64,000 nt of DNA, from contig NZ_LDJJ01000004.1 of assembly GCF_001431465.1 (NCBI RefSeq), positions 61,064 through 125,063 of the forward strand, in the 5' to 3' direction. Positions within the stretch are counted from its first letter, which is position 1. Every line of letters begins with the position of its first letter. The notes beneath the pieces were generated by a model. It was not told where the DNA came from. It saw only the letters and a program-made list of their open reading frames with translations, and searched no databases. Source of the stretch: Stenotrophomonas terrae. Its GTDB lineage: Bacteria; Pseudomonadota; Gammaproteobacteria; Xanthomonadales; Xanthomonadaceae. Positions 24,118 to 30,646 of this stretch are shown piece by piece. The position numbers and the translations under genes are program-made.

Positions 24118-24285
24118 ATGCCAACAATCATTCAGCTGGTCTTGCTAGGTGCCGCAATGGCCCTGGCATTCGGTTTAGTCGGCATCTCAAGTGCCGTTCT
24201 CAAGATGCGGGGAGCTTCCCGCAATCGTTCCTTCCGCGAAAAGAAATTCGCCGCTTGTGCAGCAGCGGAGGTGCGCCGTGTCTGA
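24118..24285 (+). CDS. Small inovirus membrane protein
   Basis: Encodes 55 residues after a GGGGAG ribosome site. One hydrophobic segment spans about residues 4-28 (I-I-Q-L-V-L-L-G-A-A-M-A-L-A-F-G), and a strongly basic tail follows (R-N-R-S-F-R-E-K-K). It overlaps the next gene by eight bases. Position between the regulator and rep is typical for small uncharacterised inovirus ORFs. No family recognised. Confidence 0.6.
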   Translation: MPTIIQLVLLGAAMALAFGLVGISSAVLKMRGASRNRSFREKKFAACAAAEVRRV

Positions 24286-24493
24286 TTCCTCCTTGGCGCT
24301 ACTTGGCGGGTGTTTTGCGGTAATCGTTGGCTCTGCGTTTTTATTTCTGCTTCCTCCCAATGTAACCGACGATTTCCTAAAGCTTCTTGCTGAGCCCACC
24401 GAAGAACAGAAGATTCAGACGCTCTGCATCCAAGGCAACGAGAACGCATGCCGGGTGTACGAAGCGAGATTCGGTAAGCGGTGCATCCTATGA
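24278..24493 (+). CDS. Small inovirus protein with N-terminal membrane segment
   Basis: Encodes 71 residues from a GTG start overlapping the previous ORF. A hydrophobic segment at about 6-25 (A-L-L-G-G-C-F-A-V-I-V-G-S-A-F-L-F) may be an anchor or signal. The rest is acidic then Cys-containing (L-C-I-Q-G-N-E-N-A-C-R-V-Y and R-C-I-L at the end). Three cysteines outside the membrane segment suggest disulfides if exported. Its stop overlaps the next start (ATGA). Function unknown. Confidence 0.6.
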   Translation: MSDSSLALLGGCFAVIVGSAFLFLLPPNVTDDFLKLLAEPTEEQKIQTLCIQGNENACRVYEARFGKRCIL

Positions 24494-24702
24494 GCCGCAC
24501 ATCAGACACCGAGCGCGGCGCACATATCGCGCTGAAACAAGCGAGCGCAGTTCTAGCCGCCGCCGCACCAGGTGCAGACCTATTCCCGCTGCGAATCACA
24601 CCTAAGCAGCGTCAGTTGTGGCTCAGCATCAAGCGTGTGGCGCAGGAGCAAGTGGACGAATGCCGCGCAGCGCGTACCGCGCTGAAAGGTGGCTTGCAAT
24701 GA
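24490..24702 (+). CDS. Small inovirus protein
   Basis: Encodes 70 residues from the ATG overlapping the upstream stop. It is soluble, Ala-rich in the first half and basic in the second (I-T-P-K-Q-R-Q-L-W-L-S-I-K-R-V-A-Q-E-Q). No recognised domain. Four-base overlaps on both sides show it belongs to the rep-proximal transcription unit. Confidence 0.6.
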   Translation: MSRTSDTERGAHIALKQASAVLAAAAPGADLFPLRITPKQRQLWLSIKRVAQEQVDECRAARTALKGGLQ

Positions 24703-24824
24703 AGCTGTTTGAGCTGATCGATGCGAAGAAGAAAGCCACGACCGAAGAAGAACGCCGCGAGTACGACCGACTGATTGAGGAACGAATCAGGTGGATCGGC
24801 TCGGGGCAGGTCGATGAGCCATGA
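24699..24824 (+). CDS. 41-residue inovirus ORF upstream of rep
   Basis: A highly charged helical peptide (K-L-F-E-L-I-D-A-K-K-K-A-T-T-E-E-E-R-R-E) starting at the ATG that overlaps the previous stop. It ends inside the start region of rep, an arrangement suggesting translational coupling. Unknown function; could be a small regulator of replication. Confidence 0.55.
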   Translation: MKLFELIDAKKKATTEEERREYDRLIEERIRWIGSGQVDEP

Positions 24825-25440
24825 ACAGTCACTTCCCGAACAGCCCTTGCTATCAGTGCGGGGGGAGCTTCCAGAGCCTCTCGGCATCGGATGCGTACCT
24901 GACCTGCTGCATCCAGTGCGGCTCGTTGATCAGCAAGCGCAAGCCTATGCAGAGTTCCTCGGGCGCATTCCATGGCATCAGTTCTGGACGCTCACGTTCC
25001 GCAGAAGCGAAACCGGCCGTAACGGCGGTGTCCACGAAGAGAAGGCTGATAAAGCGTTCCGATTCTTCGTCAGTTGCATCAACACGGAGCTCTACGGCAA
25101 GTCATGGGGCAGGCACTGGCATCGCGGAATTCAGTGGGCGCGCGGTCAAGAGTTTCACCGCGACGGCCGTATCCACTTCCACGCGATTGTTGCCGCGCCA
25201 GATGACGATCTTTCCAGACGGATGAGCCGACATCGGTGGAAAGAGTTTTGGTACCAGGAATTTGGCATAGCACGCTTGGAGATACCGCGTAGCCAGCACG
25301 ACATCAGCGGTTACTTGAGCAAATACGTTTCAAAGGGCGGCACGGTCGATTTCAGCAAGAACTTTGGGGCATGGCAGCCCCCGCGAATCGACTACACCGC
25401 CCGACCAGAGCAACACGGCCTCATCCAGCCGACCAAGTAA
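24814..25440 (+). CDS. HUH-type rolling-circle replication initiator (Rep), N-terminus possibly frameshifted
   Basis: The 208-residue frame carries the three motifs of rolling-circle initiators: F-W-T-L-T-F-R (motif I), I-H-F-H-A-I-V (metal-binding HUH), and Y-L-S-K-Y-V-S-K with the catalytic Tyr and following Lys. It nicks the double-stranded phage circle and starts plus-strand synthesis. The first 40 residues of this frame look unlike protein. The other frame starting at 24821 reads a zinc ribbon (C-Y-Q-C-G-G ... C-I-Q-C-G) that would join naturally to the Rep body by a -1 shift near 24930. Either a real frameshift, an error, or a short overlapping zinc-ribbon ORF is present. Confidence 0.85.
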   Translation: MSHEQSLPEQPLLSVRGELPEPLGIGCVPDLLHPVRLVDQQAQAYAEFLGRIPWHQFWTLTFRRSETGRNGGVHEEKADKAFRFFVSCINTELYGKSWGRHWHRGIQWARGQEFHRDGRIHFHAIVAAPDDDLSRRMSRHRWKEFWYQEFGIARLEIPRSQHDISGYLSKYVSKGGTVDFSKNFGAWQPPRIDYTARPEQHGLIQPTK

Positions 25441-25461
25441 CACCGGATGACCGGGCGGACG

Positions 25462-25475
25462 GTTGGAAATCCAAC
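25462..25475 (+). other. Short hairpin after rep, candidate origin or terminator
   Basis: GTTGG-AAAT-CCAAC lies in the 174-base gap between rep and the ssDNA-binding protein gene, the only sizeable non-coding gap in the early region. No T-run follows, so a nick-site hairpin is as likely as a terminator. Confidence 0.35.
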
Positions 25476-25614
25476 GCGCTATGGGGATTCAAGCGGCCTC
25501 TGAACCTCACGCGTGTGGGGGGTAGGGGGGCTCTGGCTTGACCCCACAGTACCGCCCGAATTTTGCCGCAGCAGCTTTTAAAGAACGCTTTTCAACCAAC
25601 CAGAGAGAAACGAA

Positions 25615-25908
25615 ATGAACGCACCGAAGATCACGATCAAGAGCGAAGTCCAGAGCCGCACTGTCACCACCAGCAAGGGCATGCCGAAGTCGATTTACAA
25701 CCAGCAGGCGACGTTGGAAACCGAGGAAATGCGCATCCAGATCGAGGTAGAGGTGGATGGCCCGGACAAGGGTTATCCGGTGGGCGCGGTGAAGGAATGG
25801 GATGTGGTGAAGGATTTGGTGCCGGGTCGCTTCGGTATCGAACTGGCGCGTCGTATGACCCTGGTCGATCCGGCCAAGCCGCAGCAGCAGCAATCCAAGG
25901 CTGCGTAA
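25615..25908 (+). CDS. Inovirus ssDNA-binding protein (gpV-like)
   Basis: Encodes 97 residues following a GAGAGAAA ribosome site. Size, position right after rep, and the alternating beta-strand character (T-I-K-S-E-V-Q-S-R-T-V-T-T, then M-R-I-Q-I-E-V-E-V) fit the gene V class of ssDNA-binding proteins that coat phage DNA before export. The Gln/Lys-rich C-terminus resembles the flexible tails of Pf1-type homologues. Identification relies on position and fold pattern rather than a conserved motif. Confidence 0.75.
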   Translation: MNAPKITIKSEVQSRTVTTSKGMPKSIYNQQATLETEEMRIQIEVEVDGPDKGYPVGAVKEWDVVKDLVPGRFGIELARRMTLVDPAKPQQQQSKAA

Positions 25909-25911
25909 CGA

Positions 25912-26133
25912 ATGGCCGAGCCGGAAGCCCTGTACGTCGTCGGTTGCGCTGCTGCGAATGTGCAGCAGGACGGCACGTGCACGGTTCCGGTTTGGGTTCC
26001 GTACCACCAGCCAGTTTTGCCGCCCCTGAGTCTGGCTGATGGAAGCATTGTGGCCTTCGCGATTGTCAGTGTGTGGGCCATGGGCTTGAAAGCGCGTCTG
26101 GTGTTCCGTGCAGCGCGTCTAGGGGTCTATTGA
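25912..26133 (+). CDS. Small inovirus membrane protein (minor coat candidate)
   Basis: Encodes 73 residues, starting three bases after the previous stop. A possible exposed N-terminal part with two Cys and Pro-rich segment is followed by a transmembrane helix (about 42-60, G-S-I-V-A-F-A-I-V-S-V-W-A-M-G-L) and a basic tail. Location just before the major coat gene is that of minor coat proteins such as pVII/pIX in other inoviruses, although it is longer than those. Confidence 0.6.
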   Translation: MAEPEALYVVGCAAANVQQDGTCTVPVWVPYHQPVLPPLSLADGSIVAFAIVSVWAMGLKARLVFRAARLGVY

Positions 26134-26149
26134 AAGAGAGGTGTTGCAT

Positions 26150-26386
26150 ATGAAGTACATGAACAAGCTGCGTCGTTTCGGCGCTTCGATTCCGGGCAAG
26201 GTCAGTGCCGGTGCAACTGCCCTGATGGCTTCCGGTGCCGCTCTCGCAAGCGGTGGTGGTTCCCCGGGTGCAGCTATCGCCGGTGAAATGGCCGGTGGTA
26301 AGGCCGATGTCAACCTGGTTATCGCAGCCATTGCGGTGATCCTCGGTGTGATCATCCTGTGGGGTTATATCAAGCGCGCCCGCTAA
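26150..26386 (+). CDS. Inovirus major coat protein (pVIII-like)
   Basis: Encodes 78 residues; the ATG at 26150 has GAGAGG eight bases upstream. A basic, long signal peptide ends at A-L-A near residue 33. The mature part (about 45 residues) has a small acidic/Gly region, one hydrophobic helix (V-I-A-A-I-A-V-I-L-G-V-I-I-L-W) and a basic end (I-K-R-A-R) that would face the DNA. This is the classic filamentous coat layout. A strong terminator follows, which favours high expression of this gene. Confidence 0.9.
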   Translation: MKYMNKLRRFGASIPGKVSAGATALMASGAALASGGGSPGAAIAGEMAGGKADVNLVIAAIAVILGVIILWGYIKRAR

Positions 26387-26408
26387 GGGGCGGGGCAGGG
26401 GATCGGGA

Positions 26409-26438
26409 GGGGCGCACTGTCATGGTCGCCCCTTTTTT
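26409..26438 (+). terminator. Rho-independent terminator after the coat gene
   Basis: GGGGCG / CGCCCC stem with a 12-base loop, immediately followed by six T. Filamentous phages typically place their central terminator here, separating abundant coat mRNA from the minor structural genes. Confidence 0.9.
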
Positions 26439-26453
26439 ATTGAAGGAGGGGTT

Positions 26454-26516
26454 ATGGGTTACTTCATTATCGTTGCCATATGCGGCGCGTGTTGGCTGGC
26501 ATTTGAGGGCGTGTGA
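26454..26516 (+). CDS. 20-residue hydrophobic peptide upstream of pIII gene
   Basis: ATG at 26454 has an excellent AAGGAGGG site six bases upstream. The peptide is almost entirely hydrophobic (G-Y-F-I-I-V-A-I-C-G-A-C-W-L-A-F-E-G-V) and its TGA overlaps the ATG of the pIII-like gene. It resembles the tiny membrane-embedded pVII/pIX minor coat proteins or a leader peptide that couples translation. Confidence 0.55.
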   Translation: MGYFIIVAICGACWLAFEGV

Positions 26517-27997
26517 TGCTTCTGAATAACGCAACTCTTCGCAAGCTACTGTCGAGCCTTTCAGCGTCCGTGCTCGCATACATCGCCATGTCGCTCATTG
26601 CTATGAGTTCCGCACACGCAGTTGTGCAGGGTCCTACTGGGTGCCGAGCTGGGGACGGTTGCGACCAGGGCACAGCATTTTCGATGTGCTTGGCTGGAGC
26701 AGCAGTGGGCCTTGCTGAGGTTAAACGAAATGCAACGTCCGCAGGCACTCGTTGGACGGGTTCAACGTGCACGGTTACATCTGCTGCCGGTGCTAGTGGT
26801 CACGGCGCGTTTGAGGCGTTCTTGACGGATGGCGGCACGCTCGGAAATCTTTCGGGCACATTGTCGCCAAACAAGTTCTATTGGTTGAGCACCCTGACAT
26901 GTGACAAGCGACCTTCTCAGACAACTTCTTTCTTGCCTGTCAGCGGGTCTACAGGGTGCAACCGAGGTTGCGTTGTCAAATACGCTCAGAATGCTGATGA
27001 GACTAGTGTGGTCTCGGCAACCGGTGGTGTTTGTTCAGACGAGGATCTGAAAAAGAACTGCCCGAGTGGTAGCTATTGGAACGGCTATATGGGCGTCTGC
27101 GAGCCGGTAGACAAACCCTGCCCGGAAGGCCAGAAGAAGAAGGACGGGCAGTGTGTCCCTGATGGCGAGTGCCCTGAAGGAATGGTTGCCACGCCTGGTA
27201 CTACTCCGGGTGCTATCCAGCAGGGTTCTTTGTATTGCAGCCCTGAAAAAAGCGAGTGCCCGGCAGGCAATGTTAAATCTGCTGCTGGCAAGTGCTTACC
27301 CGGTGATGGTCAATGTTCCGCAGGTGAAGCTAAGGGCAAGGACGGTACTTGCAAGAAGGATAGCAACGGAGATGGAAAGCCCGACGAAGAAGACGGCGAG
27401 CAAGATCCCAACAAAGATTCTGCGTCAGGTGGTGACAGCTGTGACGCGCCCCCGAGCTGTAGCGGCAATGCCATTCAGTGCATGCAGGTCAAGGTGCAAT
27501 GGCGCATTGATTGCAATACCCGAAAGAACCGTAATGTTACCGGTGGCACGTGCACAGCGGTTCCGATTTGCACAGGCGATAAATGCGACGCAATGGAGTA
27601 TGCGTCGTTGTTGCAGCAATGGAAGTCAGCCTGTGCGCTGGAGAAGCTCGCTAAGGACGGTACGGGTGAGGGTGCTGGTGACTCATCTGATGCAAACGGA
27701 AACGGCGTTCCTGACGTTCTGGAAGGCACTGGTGAGGTGACTGGACCGGGTGACGGCACCGGTGACGTTGAAGGTGCAAAGAAGTTCGGCCTCGGCGTCT
27801 CTACAAACATGCTCGACCAGGACAACATTTTCGGCGGTGGCTCCTGTCCGCAGCCCCCTACGTTCCAGCTTATGGGCGTAACGATCAGCGGTGCTGATTT
27901 CCCGTACTGGTGCAAAGCGATGTCAATTCTTCGTGCACTGATACTTCTGTTCGGTGCGTTCACTGCATTAAAAATCCTGATGGGATGGGGGTTCTAA
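26516..27997 (+). CDS. Inovirus adsorption protein (pIII-like)
   Basis: Encodes 493 residues from the ATG at 26516 (a GTG one codon earlier is possible). Signal peptide about 1-36, ending A-H-A. The ectodomain is Cys-rich (about 30 Cys) with repeats of the type C-P-x-G and K-x-G-x-C. It also has two calcium-binding-like D-x-N-x-D/N-G-x-P-D stretches, one near residue 285 (D-S-N-G-D-G-K-P-D) and one near 398 (D-A-N-G-N-G-V-P-D). A single C-terminal transmembrane helix (about 470-490) anchors it. Organisation and position match pIII, which binds the host pilus and TolA and releases the phage. Confidence 0.8.
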   Translation: MLLNNATLRKLLSSLSASVLAYIAMSLIAMSSAHAVVQGPTGCRAGDGCDQGTAFSMCLAGAAVGLAEVKRNATSAGTRWTGSTCTVTSAAGASGHGAFEAFLTDGGTLGNLSGTLSPNKFYWLSTLTCDKRPSQTTSFLPVSGSTGCNRGCVVKYAQNADETSVVSATGGVCSDEDLKKNCPSGSYWNGYMGVCEPVDKPCPEGQKKKDGQCVPDGECPEGMVATPGTTPGAIQQGSLYCSPEKSECPAGNVKSAAGKCLPGDGQCSAGEAKGKDGTCKKDSNGDGKPDEEDGEQDPNKDSASGGDSCDAPPSCSGNAIQCMQVKVQWRIDCNTRKNRNVTGGTCTAVPICTGDKCDAMEYASLLQQWKSACALEKLAKDGTGEGAGDSSDANGNGVPDVLEGTGEVTGPGDGTGDVEGAKKFGLGVSTNMLDQDNIFGGGSCPQPPTFQLMGVTISGADFPYWCKAMSILRALILLFGAFTALKILMGWGF

Positions 27998-28323
27998 TGA
28001 GCGGCATGGTTTGGGGTTGGATCGTAAGCGGCATCACCCATCTTCTTGGCAAGCTGAAAGAGGCCGCCTCTGGAATTGTTGGGAAGGTGCTTGCAACGTT
28101 CGGCTTAACGACCGTTACTTTTAATGCTGTCTTGCCGAACTTGAAGTCATTTGTTTTGACTCAGGTCAATGGATTGGACGGCCCCGCTTTACAGGTGCTT
28201 GGCTATTTGCAGGTAGGAACTGTGATGTCGATGATTCTTTCAGCGCTTACCGTACGACTCGCTTGGAAGGTCTTCATAGTCCCCAAATCGGTTGCTGATC
28301 AGCTTGCCGGGGGTGGGTCATGA
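27997..28323 (+). CDS. DUF2523 minor coat protein (pVI-like)
   Basis: Encodes 108 residues; the ATG overlaps the pIII stop (TAATG), with an alternative in-frame ATG 12 bases upstream. Three hydrophobic segments are visible (about 5-18, 30-50, 70-95). DUF2523 proteins sit between pIII and Zot genes in most inoviruses and correspond to pVI, which caps the virion together with pIII. Overlaps the zot start by four bases. Confidence 0.85.
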   Translation: MSGMVWGWIVSGITHLLGKLKEAASGIVGKVLATFGLTTVTFNAVLPNLKSFVLTQVNGLDGPALQVLGYLQVGTVMSMILSALTVRLAWKVFIVPKSVADQLAGGGS

Positions 28324-29507
28324 TTTACTGGTTCACGGGTCAGCCTGGACACGGCAAGACGCTACACGCAATCGAACGGCTTCTTGAGTTCAAGGATCAA
28401 GGCCGAATGGTTTACGCGTGCAATATCCGCGAATTCGACTACGCGAAAACCGGCGTGTTGGAAATGACGCCCGAGCAGTTCAGAGACTGGCCGAATTTTT
28501 TGCCTGATGGTGCTGTTGCTCTGGTGGACGAAGCGTATGAGCATGGCATGCTTCCGAAGCGCCCGTCAGGCTCAAAGGTCCCCAATCACGTTGAGCAATT
28601 GGCGAAGCACCGTCACCGTGGTTTGGATTTCATCTTTGTCAGCCAGTCACCTGACAAGCAATGCGATCAGTTCGTACACGATCTGATTGAACGCCACATC
28701 CACGTGCGCCGTCGCTTCGGTACGCAGTTCGTGCAGCTCCGTGAGTTCGACAAGTTTGAAGCGCAGGCCGAGAAGGCCATACCGCTTGTCAACAGGCGCA
28801 AGAAGTTGCCCAAGCGACCTATGGGCACCTATAAATCAACTGAGCTCGACACGACTGAGCGCAGAATTCCTTGGTACTACATCGCGTTTCCTATCGGCAT
28901 TGCCCTTGGTTTGTTCATGATGTACTACACGTTCGGTTCAATGGGAAAGCGGCTTGGTGGCGACGAGCAAACGTTACCGCCTGCCAATCAAGTGGGCACG
29001 GCGACAACGCCGCGCGACGGAGCGAATGCGACGGCGGGAGGCGGTGTTGCGGCGGGCTCTCCGATGACAGCAGCCGAGTATGCGAAGCGCTTCATTCCAC
29101 GCATTCCATCTGAACCATGGAGCGCACCTGCCTACGACGACAGTCTCTCTTTGCCGAGTGAAGCGCCGCGGCTGTTCTGCATGTCTTCTATGGGTGGCAC
29201 TAATGCCCAGGGCAAGAACGCCGAGCCTTCGTGCACCTGCTTGACAGAGCAGGGCACCAATTACGTAGTTGATGAACCTACCTGTCGCTTTGTCGCACGA
29301 CGTGGGCAATACGAGCCTTATCGCGATGAGCGAAACGACCGGTTCGTCGATGGGCCTACGCAGATTGAGCGCAATAAGGAATCTATTGCCGAACGAGGGC
29401 AGGGGAGCGTCGTTATCAATCGTGGTCAGCGCTCGCAGGGCACGTTTCCCGAGGTGCAGTCGTACAACACACCCACAACGGTGCCTTCAACGGACTTCCA
29501 GCTATGA
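28320..29507 (+). CDS. zot: Zot-like assembly ATPase (pI)
   Basis: Encodes 395 residues. Walker A is G-Q-P-G-H-G-K-T at residues 7-14 and Walker B is V-A-L-V-D-E-A near 66. One transmembrane helix at about 185-205 (Y-Y-I-A-F-P-I-G-I-A-L-G-L-F-M-M-Y) separates the cytoplasmic ATPase from a periplasmic domain, whose end has Cys pairs (F-C-M-S-S, S-C-T-C-L-T-E-Q-G). It drives phage extrusion through the inner membrane. No separate secretin gene (pIV) is present, so a host secretin is presumably used. Overlaps pVI and TraX-like genes by four bases each. Confidence 0.93.
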   Translation: MIYWFTGQPGHGKTLHAIERLLEFKDQGRMVYACNIREFDYAKTGVLEMTPEQFRDWPNFLPDGAVALVDEAYEHGMLPKRPSGSKVPNHVEQLAKHRHRGLDFIFVSQSPDKQCDQFVHDLIERHIHVRRRFGTQFVQLREFDKFEAQAEKAIPLVNRRKKLPKRPMGTYKSTELDTTERRIPWYYIAFPIGIALGLFMMYYTFGSMGKRLGGDEQTLPPANQVGTATTPRDGANATAGGGVAAGSPMTAAEYAKRFIPRIPSEPWSAPAYDDSLSLPSEAPRLFCMSSMGGTNAQGKNAEPSCTCLTEQGTNYVVDEPTCRFVARRGQYEPYRDERNDRFVDGPTQIERNKESIAERGQGSVVINRGQRSQGTFPEVQSYNTPTTVPSTDFQL

Positions 29508-30205
29508 CCAGCTCGGCACGTGAAATCCTAAAATGGCTCGCCCTTGTACTGATGACAGGAGACCACGCGGTAAAAGTGTTGGCGGGCGGTTACGTTCCGG
29601 TCGTCTCTGAACTCGGCCGCATCGCGTTCCCGTTGTTCGCGTTGGTAATGGCCTACAACTTGGCCCAGCCGCGTGCCGATTATGCGAAATCGTTTCGGCG
29701 TCTTTCCATCTGGGGCCTGGTCGCTCAACCGGTCTATGCCTGGACGTTCGACACCATGCTGCCGGTCAACGTCCTGTTCTCGTTCGCGCTGGCTGTAGCG
29801 TGCTGCTGGGCGGTCCAGAATCGCCGCTGGGGGCTGCTGGTGGTGCTTTGTGGCCCAATGCCGATGCTGGTGGACTACCAGTGGTCTGGCATCGCCCTGG
29901 TGCTGTCTGCGTGGCTGTTCTTCCGACGGCACGGCCGAGCGTTCTGGCTGCTGGGTTCTTGGGATTGGCGTAGGGAACGTCTTTACGCCATGGTGCCTAT
30001 CTGGATCTGGCTCGCCCTGGGCTGGCTGTGTTATTTCAACGGGAGTGGCTGGGCTCTGCTGGCTCTGCCGGTTATCGGCTTCGTTGATGTGTTTACCCGG
30101 GAGCTTGGGTTCTGGAACGGCGTCAGGCGCTCGCGCTGGGGCTTCTACGGCTACTACGTTGGTCACCTTGCGCTGCTGGCACTCATCGCCGTGGTGGTCG
30201 CCTGA
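29504..30205 (+). CDS. TraX-like membrane acetyltransferase carried by the phage
   Basis: Encodes 233 residues, with about seven to eight hydrophobic segments. The start K-W-L-A-L-V-L-M-T-G-D-H-A and the nearby E-L-G-R-I-A-F-P-L-F-A matches TraX, the membrane enzyme that N-acetylates F-pilin. It overlaps zot (ATGA), so it is part of the structural operon rather than a stray host gene. Possible substrates are the phage coat protein or the host type IV pilin; both are inference. The DNA is more GC-rich than the pIII/pVI genes, suggesting a recent acquisition. Confidence 0.85.
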   Translation: MTSSAREILKWLALVLMTGDHAVKVLAGGYVPVVSELGRIAFPLFALVMAYNLAQPRADYAKSFRRLSIWGLVAQPVYAWTFDTMLPVNVLFSFALAVACCWAVQNRRWGLLVVLCGPMPMLVDYQWSGIALVLSAWLFFRRHGRAFWLLGSWDWRRERLYAMVPIWIWLALGWLCYFNGSGWALLALPVIGFVDVFTRELGFWNGVRRSRWGFYGYYVGHLALLALIAVVVA

Positions 30206-30532
30206 GGGGTGCAGGGGCGATGCCCCTGCGTTGACCAGGTCTTTACCTGCTGACCGCTCTTCATTTCGGCGCCGGAGCACGTCCTGCAGGAAAATCACCT
30301 TGGAATCGCTTGTGCCGCAAGGCTTTTCAAAAAGTACCGATCGACTAACACCTGGTCGACCAGCTGCCATCATCGACCGCCATTCCCGGGCGATATTGCA
30401 GGTCAGGGAGAGCCACCGCAGATCTTCCGGACAGATGCTGTGGCCTTCGGGCGTCCAGAAGTGGCCGCCCTGGAATCCGAATCCTTCCCATTGCCCGGTC
30501 AATTCAAGCCGGTCGTATCCGTCAAGCTTCAT
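29528..30532 (-). CDS. DUF3653-like phage protein, antisense extension over traX
   Basis: The first 100 residues look genuine: M-K-L-D-G-Y-D-R-L-E-L-T-G-Q-W-E-G, then W-T-P-E-G, P-E-D-L-R-W-L, as in DUF3653 proteins of Xanthomonas/Stenotrophomonas filamentous phages. After about 30226 the frame runs another 230 residues antisense to the TraX-like gene, and that part has the His/Gln/Arg bias of a shadow. The original stop was probably lost when traX was inserted, so the product may be abnormal. In the circular phage its ATG overlaps the stop of the regulator (ATGA). Confidence 0.55.
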   Translation of the reverse strand: MKLDGYDRLELTGQWEGFGFQGGHFWTPEGHSICPEDLRWLSLTCNIAREWRSMMAAGRPGVSRSVLFEKPCGTSDSKVIFLQDVLRRRNEERSAGKDLVNAGASPLHPSGDHHGDECQQRKVTNVVAVEAPARAPDAVPEPKLPGKHINEADNRQSQQSPATPVEITQPAQGEPDPDRHHGVKTFPTPIPRTQQPERSAVPSEEQPRRQHQGDARPLVVHQHRHWATKHHQQPPAAILDRPAARYSQREREQDVDRQHGVERPGIDRLSDQAPDGKTPKRFRIIGTRLGQVVGHYQREQRERDAAEFRDDRNVTARQHFYRVVSCHQYKGEPF

Positions 30533-30618
30533 GCCTGTACTTCATCCTTGCGGGGTTTCCGCTGGGGCAGGCAAGAGCTGATCCAGAGCCAGACCCAGCT
30601 CAGCCTGGACATGACTCT

Positions 30619-30646
30619 ATTTCGCATAATGTATATTATGTAAAAA
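30619..30646 (+). other. Chromosomal dif site (XerC/XerD), right prophage end
   Basis: ATTTCGCATAA (XerC arm), TGTATA (core), TTATGTAAAAA (XerD arm) aligns with E. coli dif, differing at the outer ends. It is the chromosome-dimer resolution site used by FtsK-XerCD, and its use as an inovirus integration site is well established. The reversal of GGGNAGGG orientation around it supports its identity as the terminus. Confidence 0.9.

Larger units (their letters stand above)
23609..30646 (+). mobile_element. Inovirus (filamentous phage) prophage at dif
   Basis: About 7.0 kb bounded by two copies of the XerC arm plus core of dif (23609-23625 and 30619-30635). The content is that of a filamentous phage: HTH regulator (minus), four small ORFs, HUH Rep, ssDNA-binding protein, small membrane protein, coat protein followed by a strong terminator, pIII-like, DUF2523 pVI-like, Zot, then accessory TraX-like and DUF3653-like genes. 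No integrase is present, as expected for phages that use host XerC/XerD. All structural genes are intact, so it may be productive; the Rep frame is the one doubtful point. Confidence 0.92.
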
